From assembly GCA_003640385.1 (NCBI GenBank), contig RCAB01000033.1, forward strand, positions 124,001 to 188,000: DNA of 64,000 bases. Direction: 5' to 3'. The notes under the pieces were generated by a model that did not search any database, was not told the DNA's origin, and saw nothing but the letters and a program-made list of their open reading frames with translations. Below are positions 50,401 to 62,334 of the stretch, piece after piece. The stretch comes from Setaria digitata. Lineage: Eukaryota > Nematoda > Chromadorea > Rhabditida > Setariidae. Every line of letters begins with the position of its first letter. The stretch's first letter is position 1. The position numbers and the translations under genes are program-made.

Positions 50401-52775
50401 TCCTTTTGGCAGACTAAAAGGCCAGACAATCGCTGTCTATAACACATGCTTTGCACAAATGATTGGGTAAATTGGTGTCATCATTTCTGCAGATAATTTC
50501 TGTGGCTAGACTATACACGATTTAATTTGACATTCCTACCTGAATATTTCTTATGAGCTATCACTGAGTACCGTCACTGAGCTTTAGCCCCTCCTACATA
50601 GTTTCCTTTTCATCATTCAGCTGATGTCGATAAGATCTTTTGGAAGAAATCGAGTCCAATTAGAAACGGCCGCTCATAGTCCTACATCGTCTCTATACCG
50701 AGCACATCTACACTAATTGTTATGTTATAATCTCCTGACAGAAACAAGAATCATGGCTAAGAATGTGGCGGAAGTTGGAAACAAATCATTTTTTTTTTCA
50801 GTGATTACTTTCACATTAGCATTTCTCGGAGTGGAGCCAAAATCTGTGGGAAGATCCCCTTGTTCTTCATTCTTAACAAATATTTTCATGATGTATAATT
50901 TTCAGAATTCCATCAGTTATCTTTATTACATACATAACAAGAAAAACCATCCTAAAAGAAGACTAGCTTTACGCAAAATTAATGCCGAAGGATCATACAG
51001 TCCTGGAATCCCGCTTAATACGTCCTCCATTTATTTCAGAGCGTCTGGAACTCTCAGTGAGACCTAATATCCCAACTGATAAACAGTAATTGGTTACTCA
51101 TTTCAAATGTTAAATTTCAGATCAGATCGTGAGGACCAAACCAAAAAATGCAAAATGAGTAAATCTTATATACCAGCCGGGCAAAATTTTCACTCGTTCC
51201 TTTGACTCGTAACCTAACACAGCTTAACTCCAGTCACCAAACAAGCTTATTGGCGTTTCAGAAATGAAAGATGTATCCACGACCTTCCAGAACTGGATTT
51301 TCATTTAGATTTTATTCAGTACAAAAGTCATTTTTTAGGTACTCTTCTATTATTTTGGTCATGCGAACTTGAAATCTGATTTTACAAATCTGCTGCTTTG
51401 AGTTAGTGAAACTAAAACCATTTAAAAAAACACTTTCATCAGAAAAAATGATCTTTATGAAGCTAATCCCCGTACAACTAATATTTCCCCATATAATGAG
51501 TGCATTTAAAAGTTTTTTTTTTTTTAAATTGGAGGAAGTTCTGAATATGTAAGAAATTACAATTTAGTACTCTTGACTGATTTTCTGATAAGCAGAAAAA
51601 AAGAATTCAATTTACACTGATTTTCAACAACTGAACAACATTACAAAACGGTTTCAGTATAAATGAAATACATCAACAGTGGAGTAAGATATTATTATAA
51701 AGCTATTCAATAATGAAAGTTTCAAAAATACAGAGCTTCATTAAGTGGAGTACTGGGGTTTTAATAACGAGAAAAACACCCTGGAAGCAAAATTACACGG
51801 GAGAGTGGAACATGCTGATCAAGATTTTATGGAAGGACAGCAAAACAGAATAATTGCCAAACATCCGAGTGTTTCAGACAGGTGCAAACATGAGGAAAGC
51901 AATTTTTAGACTTTAAAATAGGTGTCACAGCGAAATTTATAGTATTTCAAAAACAAACATGTGGGATTTGAGGGAATTTGTATGAATGTACTTGGAAATT
52001 ATTCATCTAATTTAACGTGACAAGATTACTTCAAAAAATGTGCAACTTTTCAAGCTACTGACGTATTTTTACCCATAACCGCCTGAACTTCATATAAATA
52101 ACTTGGTCTACTATATATTTCTTTTATAACAGCATAATTTATCACTAACGAGTAATAAATCCCCCCCTTTATTTTTGTTTGCCTCACACACTGCTATGTT
52201 ACTGTATAAATTAATTAAAAGGTGGTTCTTTCCACCACTCATTATTTGCTCACAAATGATTGTTGAAGAGCTATTAGAAAAGAAATGCAACAAAGTAATA
52301 AAATGCCGAGCAATTCGAACTGTACTCCTCATCAAGCCATGTTATGACAGATTTAACAAAACAAAACAGAAAAATCCAGTACATGTAAGAAGTTGAATAT
52401 ATGTCGCATGTACGGATAATTAAAATGTGATGCTCCAGAATCTGGCACATGTGAATGCGACTAAGCTTACAATGAATAAAAGATTATAAGCTCTCCTTAA
52501 TTTATAATCATACTGACCTTTCTTTTGAAACTGCAGTCCCATCAAAGGAAAAAAAAAAAAGTGCAAATCCCTGATATTTTAACAGTACCATAGACAATGC
52601 ATATATTTCGAAAGACTACGATTTACACAAATTCAGTACCGCTGTTTGCATGATGTTATATGAAATGGAGTTAAAAAGCTGATATTTATGATTAAGCTGA
52701 AAATATTAATTATAATGGAAGTTGATTCAAGAAAAGAAAGAAATACAACCAAACAACAAAAGTAAGTCAAAGGGC
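47414..52775. other. Gene-free convergent spacer between orphan gene and IgCAM gene
   Basis: 5.4 kb between convergent stops. I see no exon-like frame with good splice sites. The first part should hold the 3' UTR of the orphan gene, the last part that of the IgCAM gene. Open frames near 48,674-49,208 and 50,239-51,067 are hydrophobic or mixed and resemble no family. Confidence 0.5.
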
Positions 52776-55700
52776 TCAGCACAAAAAGCAGACTGGTAAA
52801 ACAAAAATAAAAGGAACAAACGCGATGCTCAATTTACACACATTAATTGCGCTCATGGTCATGGAAACAGCCCTGAAATTTAAGCGGGATTTGATCTATC
52901 TATTACATAAAGGAAGATTATTACGTTTTATGCCCAGTTCTACATACACACCTCTCAAAAACTACAAATTTTTGTAATGTTACGGAAATATTTTCTTTAG
53001 TTCAATACATCTATCACATGGCTAAGAAAAAAATCTGCGCAAACTTTTGAGTCACTAACCAATCAACTGGTTAACTGGTACCAAATTAACATAACTGTAA
53101 ATGATGGAACTAAGCAAAGTAACGAACTTTTCTCCTGTCAATGGGTGATGCAAAAGTTATAACAGAAAAATTGATGCAGCAATAAATGAAACGATGGACA
53201 AGCACGCTGACCGTGAGGCATATATCCGCTTCACTGAGTTCACTTTCTCTGTAAGTGTGACTGTTTATTAACTAATCAATTCACTGAACAATAATAAAGC
53301 ACAGGGAAATTAAGCTAAAACAAATTTGAAAAGAAAAAAAAAAAAAAAAAAAAGAAAAAACTAGCAATCGAAGATGGATGGAAAGTCAATTGCAAAACGA
53401 AACAACATTTTATCCTGGTAATGTTAGGAATTGTGTCTTATTGTTAAAATCTTAGGGTCACTCGATGTCAAAATGATACGTAATCGGAAAATTTTTAATC
53501 AAAATGAAAATATAAAACTGGTCGCAGCCATCTAAGACTAATTAGACCAAGGAAAGGCAGTCTGACTGGTAGTGATCTTTTTCTGAGAAAATACCGAAGT
53601 ATGTCATAGTGCATAGTCATTACAGGTGTAGAAAAACCGAACATTTATAAAGTGGAAACCAAAGTGCCAAATGACTTCATTCTTATCGTTTGAAGTAATC
53701 TCTCAATTTCATAAATTTTCTAATAAGATAAACACTTCAAGAAGACCGAATCAAAATTGTAACTTCATTAACTGAAATGAAATGCTTACTATCATTGGTT
53801 ACATTATCAAGCGGCGGTGTTTTCACCGTAACATAAGATCGAGCCAAGGAACCCCATCCCAGTGTATTTCGTGCTTTCATTTGTAATTCGTACTCTAAAC
53901 CTGGCCGTAACCACACCAAATCTTCGCTTCGACTCCATATATCACCATTTTGCTCCTCTAAATTGTTGAGTCATTCATTTATCAAGTAAAAAGAAAGTTC
54001 TCAAAATTTATAGCTATTCAAATTCATTTCAAAAAAAAGCTTAAAACAACAAAAGAGGACTAAAAGTGCTCTAAATTTTGAAGCGCTTAAATTCCTTCAA
54101 CTTATTTTTCAATAAATTTATTCTTCATGAAGGAAAGAGATGACGCCAATTGAAAATACTGGTTAGTAGTATTGCATATCTGAAAATCTCAACATTATAC
54201 CTTTGTTTGCCCGTATAGATTTAAATTGCTGCCATGTGTCATCGTTGGAGAACCGATACAAGATTTGGTATTCGATCACTGGATCAACTGAATGCACGCT
54301 CCAAGAAAGTCGAGTCCCGCTCGCATTTAACTGTGGTGGTCCCGGCCGACCTTAATATTTCAATTACGACTTTAAAAAAATACTCTTGTTTGAGTTAATG
54401 AATGGTTTCATAGAATACGTTTGAAAAAAAAAATACATTTTGCCCACATTACTGAAGTCGTATTATACAGTTTACAAGCACTAACTGTAGACGTCTATAA
54501 CACTAACATCCGCACTAAGGCGGATGCACACTTCATGGACCAAAAAACCATTTATGGAAATTCTCGAATGAAGCAAGTAATGAAATTATGTCGAATATAT
54601 ATTTTTGATTTTAACATTTACAGAACTCAAATGATTTGTTTAAGTTTACAAAATTGGGTTTGGAAGCAAGTTTTCAGCAGATTATCTGAGTTCAAACAGT
54701 TAAAATGGTTACTGGGTAGTTTTTAAACATTGAAACATCACAACAGCAATACAACTTCATAAACTCTAAACGAATTTTATTTGCTAAGCCATATGAGAAG
54801 AAAACCAACCGCTGACATAAATAGTTTTTTGCTTTGTACCAAGATTGTTCGCTACACGACATGTGTAATCACCAAAATTATCTTCTTTAATATTTTCGAT
54901 TGCTAGGATGGACTCACTGTAATTATCTCGTCTGGCAGCGTACTGCATTAGACCTTTAAATCTGTCGTCGGAAAACTGGAAGAAAAAAAGAAAAATTACT
55001 TTAGATAAAGTAAATGCTGCAAACTTGAAGTAAAGAAATAGGTGGAAGATTCAACGTAAATTAATTAATGTGAAAAGGAAGCTAATTTAAGTACTGAATT
55101 CGCTGCATAAGTCGGGTCACCCAAATTTTATAACAGTTTATCTTATATTAACAGCGCTTCTGGTATCTGAAGCAGCATTGAGGAGGTTTTAAAAATGATC
55201 AGGACAGCTACTGTTCTGTGGAAGTGGTTGTTCCTCATCAGTAATTACAGAAAGCAGCTGGATCCCTTAGAAAGACAGCTAGCTCCCTGTTCTGTTCTAC
55301 ATAATTGTTTTTTGACTGTATTGTGTCCGGAGTAAAGGTTTCCAGCACTGCACCTCCCAGAGCATAATCCTGGGTCATTTGTACTGCAACCCTTGCATGC
55401 CTGAACGATTTCGGCAATCGTCGGAGATGGATGGTTACGTGGGGAAGTGAGACTGTTCATCTGTTCTCTCTTCAAGCGAAGAAAGGTGCATACAGATTGG
55501 TCAAACAGTCGATCCCTTGCTGAAGCACATCTCAAATTGTCGTCAATACAGAAGTGAACATCTGTCATTTTCAATTCAATCCTAAGGCAGTGGCAGTAAA
55601 TTACCGATGGATGCACATACTTCACAGACTGCCATGAAAATATAGCAACCTATCACTAATTGTGATAAGAACATGCGACAAGCTTTCTCACACTCACTGC

Positions 55701-58700
55701 GTTACTTTGATAACTGGAACTTTTCTCAGTAAATCATCTGATTCATTCGGACCAAGTTATTCGATGACATTCTTTGTCTTCGTTTTGCAATATTAGCAGT
55801 AGTAATATGAGCTATATAATCTTCTTACCACTCATCCGAAACCTCATCGCTTTACCAATTATTTTGTGCATCTAGTATCTGGCAACGTGCATGCATGCAT
55901 GCAAGCAGGCAACACACACAAAGAAGACATCAAATCCCAAAGGGCAAAGAGATGCCCTTTCTGCATCCATGGTGAGGAGTTGCCATTAATGCCTCACACC
56001 CTGTGTGTCATAGGCATTCTCATCAGTCTGCTAATAGCACGATTTAGAAGAGAAAGCTTTCGATTACTTACTGCAGGACGATTTCTAAATTTATTGCATA
56101 ATCCCCTGCTACTGACAAATAGTGTCGATATCATTAAACTTGCTATTGCTATCATCGCTAACGTATTGTTAATTTCAGTAAGGAAGAAAATCCTTCATCT
56201 CAGGAAATAAAGTGTTCCCAAAACTTGGACTTTATTCATGCAACCTCTGTGTGCTTCTAGGTAATTTACAACCCTATCGAGAAAGTAGTGTGTCTGATGC
56301 GAATAACTTGCACACGTGTTTTATTTTATGTACTACGGATCAATCACCAAAAAATGTATCATGATAAAAGGAACTCAAACACTAACGTGGACCACAAGTA
56401 CTACGTTTCTATAAAAAAGTGAAGAACTAACATTAATTGTAAAACCATTGTAAAACCAATCAACTTGTGGTGATGGTTCGGCGTTGTATTTACAGGTCAG
56501 ATTGATGTCTTGATCTAGCCTTACTGGTATATACGTGTACACTGAATCCACCCATGGTACCGCTAAAATTAAGAGATCAGTTCTATTAACTTTTTTTCAG
56601 TTCCTTGAAGTTTCGCTTAAAAACTGATCACAAGACCAAAAAAATGGAGTAAAAACAATTGGATGATTACAAAAAAAAAAAAAAACGTACAGTTTTTGAC
56701 GACATATAGCACCCATTTGACAGATTTTGCTCAAAGCTCATAATGCACTTGAAAAAAAAAAAAAAAAAAAAGGATATAAGGTCACTTTTACAATAAATAA
56801 GCAACTGTAATCTCACTGAAATACTCGGTAGATAAGAAACAAAAGAGAACACAGAAAGTCATAATTATTCAACTACCTACTCAGCAAGCAAAAAAAGCGT
56901 TGACAATTGTTAACATTCTTCTTAGAAATTAATGAGAATCTGCAAGTAATCTCCTGACCTTCGAGCAGTGAGACATGAAATTTAAGATTTGATCGTCCCA
57001 TTCATCACCAAACCCGCTTAAACGATTCCCCTCGTCATAAAAGTATCTATCAGAATTTTATAATAGAAACTAAAATAAAAAAAGGAATTCGATTTAACTT
57101 TCTGGCATGATAACGCAGTGTTTAGATCGACAGTAACTGTTGCGTATAGACATAAAGACATCTATAAACTGAAAATAATGCGACAAAATTATGTATAAGC
57201 TAAATGTAGGAAAAAGAGGGAAGAACAGTAAAAAACAACAAAGAACGACAAACAAAAATACCCCAAAAACTTGGAAGTGTAGAAAAGAAAAACGGAGCAT
57301 TATTCTATCGTTGTGTACTATATGATTTAGAATTCATAGTCTAGTAGCATAGCAGACAAGATGAATTAAAAAAAAAAAAAAAATTAATCAACCTAATGAA
57401 CCTTATCACAAAGATTTTTACATGCTATACCGAAATAAAAAGGGAACAGAGATAAGCACTTCACTTGCTTTCTATTTGCAAATCAATTATTATTCGCTTT
57501 TTAAAAATATGCCGACTTTAGCTAATAAATAATTTGTGAAAATAGAATAAAAGATGAATGAGATACTTATCATCAATCTTCATGAATCCATCTGTTGATC
57601 CTCATAAAGGGAATTCACTATTTTATTTATCGAGCATCTAACGAGCATCTAACCGCTGACGATTGGAAGTAAAGAGAAAGGGAAAGATTAAACCTATAAA
57701 ATTTCAAACTATTTCTTTCTCGCGTAACTGATCCCATATTTGATATTAGTGAAAAACAAATACCAGTTACAGTAGCCAGTAACAAGGAGAGAGAGACTTT
57801 AAATCTTTTGCTCAAATAGCAGAAAACTTCGGGTTTGGTTAAACTTACAAAATATCTTGCTTACAGACTGGCAACTGAACATTAACAGTAATCAGTCGTA
57901 TTAACTTTATAAAATATAACTCGCCTAAAACTGTTATTGCGAATATATATCTTAGCCGTTTTACCAAGAATAAAAATATTTTCATCACTTTTTCCCAATA
58001 ATTGGAGAGCAAAAATTAAAAAACACGCTTAGCATTTAGCTTTCAGAAATAATTTAGGAAAACAATCTCCAATAAATTGGTAAAATAAAGCAAACTTTTG
58101 ACGTGATATAATCTTAAAATTGTCTATTATTGAACATGCTACTGGCAGATCGAGTAAAGGCGTAAAACCATGCAAGTATTAAAAAGCCAAAAAAATAAAA
58201 TGAAAAAATGTATGCAAACTCACACGGTTCATGCGCTCCGTACTGATCCGCTGAAACGAACAGTAAAATCAGTTAAATAATTCCAATAAGTTTGTGAAAT
58301 TGACAAAAAATGGCCGAAATTTCTACAAATTTTTAAAGTACTTTTTCCAATAAAGCAAATCAAACAACGTGAAATTCTTAAAAAAAAAAGTTCACATTTT
58401 CAAAAACGTGACTGAACGTTAAAAAAAAAAAAACCCATATTTGCTTTCTTTAAAGCACACCATGCCAGTTACAAAATGTCACTAATTTTTTATAATTGTT
58501 TTGTTAGAAATAATTAGTTTTCGAAATCCTGTTGAGTCTCAGTAGCTAGAGTGCCTACTTCTGTAAAAATCAAACAACTTATTTTTAATTTACTCCACTC
58601 GAAAGTAAAACATGTAAGCTACTGTAGAAAAAAAAAAAGCTTAACAACAATTCCTTCACTTCTTTACTTTATTTTTGAGTTAAATTTAAATAATAAATGA

Positions 58701-61700
58701 GCACTGAAAAATGCGCCAAAGATTTATTCTAGTTCGCCAATTTTGTTTATCATCATACGTTTTGCAAATCCTTGTTTCCAGTATCAAACAATAAAATTCC
58801 ATTAGAACTTTTTTGAGATTTCCAAAGAAATAGCTAAGTGAACAAAATGCTTTAGTGATGGCACTTCACGCTTCTTCTTTTTTTTTTTTTTTTTTTTGGT
58901 ATAAAGTTTTGGAGAAAAAGGTAAACTGTACGAAATGAGAAACAGTAAAACTGTATACAGCGAATCTGCCCTGAATTAGCTTAAATTTTTAGATTTCTTG
59001 AAAGTGCTCATTTTATGCCCACGCGATGCTTCGAAAAAAACTTTGAGTTTAATATCTAAACTAAAATTCAAAGTCGTTACCGACTAGGGAAAGAAAGTTA
59101 TATGAGGAAAATAATATTCAGCATTTAAAAATTCATTCGATAAGTTCAATAATACTGATCACAAGAAAGTTAAAAGAAGAGTGACAGCTGCTCATCGAAA
59201 CATCCACAGCTATCTTTGCTATGAACTTTTCAATTCCATTTTTGATAAACAGTGAGCGTTCATGAGCAAAATTTTCACCTACGATCCAAATATTATTTGA
59301 AGTGTTGCCACTCCTTTCGACTTTTTAAACATTTCTTCCCAAGCAGCATTAGTAACAATAGTGATGTGGTAGCAGTTATACAGAATGTATCTACTTTTTA
59401 TCATACATAGAACACATAAAGGATGGGCAGAAATGAATGTATGAAGAATTTTTAACCGAATTCATCAAAGTTTTAAACTTTATTGACAAGCACAACTACA
59501 ATTCATACTAGCCTTCAAATTCGTGTTCATTTACATCTATACCAGGAAAGATGACATTCGGACGGTCAATTCTCTCAAAGCTGGCAACAAAATTATTCGT
59601 GAAAAAATAAGGGTGTCAATATCCCGGTCACTTTTCACCAAATTTTTATCGATGAGAGACTTTGAAGCCACATAAATGTAACGAAATTCTGTTTGAATAT
59701 GCTCATATAAGGTATGAAAATAAGTTATAGTTCAAAGCACTAAGTCTTGGGTTCAAAAATTTCTGGGATTGATCCACAAATCTGCTGAATTTACGACAAG
59801 TGATAATATGCAGTAAGGACTAAATCCTGCTTTGGAAAGTTGCCACTTGACAAATTTGAAAAGAAGAAAATTACCTTGCACTCGAACTTCGATCATGTCA
59901 TGCGCATCGGCCCCGACATTATTTGATGCTGTACATTCATATACGCCAGTATCATCCACCGTTACTCGAGTTATCCTCAGTTGTCCATCTTTTGATGTAG
60001 CTCTTACTGGCATTTTCCGACTATCCTATAATGAATCACATATGAGTCAAAGTCAAAAAACCTATTAGCAAGAACAAGGTTACATTGAAGAAAATTTTCT
60101 CGGTAAAGGAGATGTCTATAAATAGGTACTATTAGTGTAATTTTATGTTTAATATCTCCTAAACATTGCAAATCAATAAAAGATCACTGCGAACTAAAAT
60201 TAATTGTAACCATAATTTTGAAAGTTTAGAAGCAAAGCTCGAAACAACCTGTCGGGTCCATGTAACTTTTGGTGGGGGATTACCAGACACTGAACATTTA
60301 ATAACTACGTTCTCTCCAACATTCACAAGCAGTGGATTTGTATCTGGCGATATAGAAACCGTAGGATGTACTAAAAAGGAAAGCTTAAATTTATCAAACT
60401 TCGCGAAATAAGTATGGAAATTATAGCTTCACCACTTTTAATCCATTAATTTTATTTATTTGAGAGGATAACGTGGGTAACTAAATCCCTAAGTTTTAAA
60501 TTTCTTTGAAAATAGGTAATTGTCAGTGTTTATTTTGTTGTTTGTTTTGATGTCTAGCATGTTTTTGTTCCTTCCATACCTAGTCAGGTGAAACTATAAG
60601 AAACCCAAAAATATGAAGGCCGCACCGTTTACTTCCAATGTATGCGTTATTGACATCTCAGGTGATGTTATCTCGCAAACATATTTTGCTCCATCATATG
60701 GCTCCACTCGGTCGATCACTAACGTAAAATTCTAAAAAACAGTCAAGAATTCTAAAAATGCAGTCCACTGAGTTTGATTTGCATGATTCAAAGATTCGGA
60801 AAATATATACAAGTTTGCTAATTTATGAGGGGGAACGATTGCCATTCCCAAATTTTAGAAATAGAAGCTTCGCATATATTTTTAAAACTATTTTAGTGCT
60901 ACTTCTGTAATGTCCAAAATAGTTATGGGAAAGGCGAGAGAGCTTAGTTAGTCAGCAAAAAGTGAAGAATTGATGCAGTGAAGACGATAAGGGAAGGTTG
61001 GCAAGATACAGAAGTCTTTAAAATGGAGAAAGTGGGCAAGTGGAGAACGAGTGACAAGATTTACAGTAGTAATAAGCATCAGTATATATGCGATAAATGA
61101 AAAGACCGAATAACTGTGAATTACTGCCATAGCCATTACAGGAAATGACAGAATGAGTGACCAGAAGAACCACATTAATGGAATAAAGGTTCTATTGTCA
61201 AGAGATTGTAAGCCACGCTTTACACCAAGAAAGAACTTATCCTTATTGAAATATTTAAATGTGATAAGTGCAACGTGCTTTTATTTCTCATAACTTCTAT
61301 GGTAAATTTTGTGGGAAACAAAAATCATTAAACTCATTATAAGATTATTTCATTCGTTCTGATGTTGTACATAAATATAACTATGCGCATGGAGCGAAAG
61401 TTTTATCTGTTGTAACCGTTTATTTCTTTAGCAATACGTAAAACCAAAAATGAACTTTTCATTTTTCCGTACTTCAAATCTCGCAATTTCGTAAATGCTT
61501 GTAGACTGCTTTTTTTTTTTTTAAATTACAAGAAACAAACGAAAGCTAGTAAAATTTGTTTGGTGACAAAGGAGAATACCCATAAGAACCTTCGGTGACA
61601 CTTCATTTACTTGGATCGAAATACTGAACAGGACAGCATCATATTTTATAACTATTCATCAGTTTCGAGGGAGGAGATTCGTTTTGAATTAAATTATATA

Positions 61701-62325
61701 TATAATAAACTACGTTTTAGACAAATTGGTGCTGTCAGCATTGAACTTTATAAATTAAGTTTATGAAATTAAATAAAAAACCTTTTTAAAAGAGTGAAAG
61801 AAGCCGGAACAGAGGTAACGAGGAAAGGCCAACCATAAATAATCCCTTACTGGTTTCAGAAAGTAGTAACTAACATTATCTTCCCTGTGCAACTGGAAAC
61901 GTTGATCTTCGTGAAAGATTTCTTCATCTGTGAATAGCACTTGTTCTCCTCGTTTCCATATTACTACCGCATCTTCTGCTGCAAAATCAGCAATTTTAGA
62001 TTCACCACTTATGAAGACAATTACAGCAGGTGAAAATTCGAAATCACGTTAACGTCTAGCATAAAGACTTTCGACAGAGAAATAATTCAACCACACCACT
62101 TTTTTTCTTACTATTAAAAATTAAATTTTTTTTTTTCAGCTGCTTTTCTTGCTAGAAAAATACAGGCATACCAATGTTATGTATATTGCACGGTAAATGG
62201 ACACTGTCACCTTCATCGACAATAAAAAGACGTCCCTTCGTTGTTATTATGGCCTGTGTACAATTGAAAAGTAGCAGCAACGTCAAGAAGATAGGGTTAG
62301 TAATATAATAATGCATCGTATTCAT
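52776..62325 (-). CDS. wrk-1: GPI-type IgCAM with three Ig and one FN3 domain (Wrapper/Klingon/WRK-1 type)
   Basis: This is a cell-surface adhesion protein of the Wrapper/Rega-1/Klingon type, which acts in axon guidance. Exons: 62172-62325 (ATG), 61851-61978, 60626-60731, 60249-60370, 59875-60025, microexon 58224-58250, 56432-56562, 54810-54975, 54201-54350, 53790-53957, 53212-53248, 52776-52872 (TGA). All phases match; 478 residues with the microexon, 469 without. Signal peptide: ITNPIFLTLLLLFNCTQA. Ig1 Cys in SVHLPCN and AKYVCEI; Ig2 IKCSVSGNPPPKVTW and GVYECTASN; Ig3 NLTCKYNAEPSPQVDW and GDYTCRVANN. The FN3 domain runs from RPGPPQLNAS to ELQMKARNTLGWGSLA. The C terminus is a hydrophobic tail (IAFVPFIFVLPVCFLC) with no cytosolic residues, as in a GPI-attachment signal. 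NFT, NLT and NVS are likely glycosylation sites. Symbol is by domain order, so paralogues remain possible. Confidence 0.88.
55245..56210. other. Open, less AT-rich segment nested in an IgCAM intron
   Basis: Inside the intron between 54,975 and 56,432 there is a 126-codon minus-strand frame (55,245-55,625) and a 114-codon plus-strand frame (55,866-56,210). The first is Cys-rich with spaced Cys (KGCSTNDPGLCSGRCSAGN). Its printed N terminus begins KYVHPSVIYCHC. The second has a hydrophobic stretch (DIIKLAIAIIANVLLISV). A GCAT/CA simple repeat sits at 55,888-55,920. Neither has a recognised domain or obvious promoter. They could be nested small genes, a decayed element, or chance. Confidence 0.25.
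56563..59874 (-). other. 3.3-kb intron of the IgCAM gene
   Basis: Apart from the microexon at 58,224-58,250 I see no exon. Several A/T homopolymers of 12-20 bases occur here (for example 56,753-56,770 and 58,878-58,897). Confidence 0.55.
58224..58250 (-). other. 27-base symmetric microexon of the IgCAM gene
   Basis: TTCGTTTCAG precedes and GTGAGT follows a 27-base segment in the 3.3-kb intron between Ig2 and Ig3. In the phase of the flanking exons it adds nine residues, ADQYGAHEP, at the Ig2-Ig3 hinge without changing frame. It may be constitutive or a cassette. Confidence 0.65.
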
Positions 62326-62334
62326 CTGTTACCT
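62326..62334 (-). promoter_or_regulatory. Acceptor seven bases upstream of the IgCAM start
   Basis: A T8CAG acceptor is followed by GTAACAG and then ATG. It could receive a spliced leader or a non-coding first exon. Confidence 0.5.
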
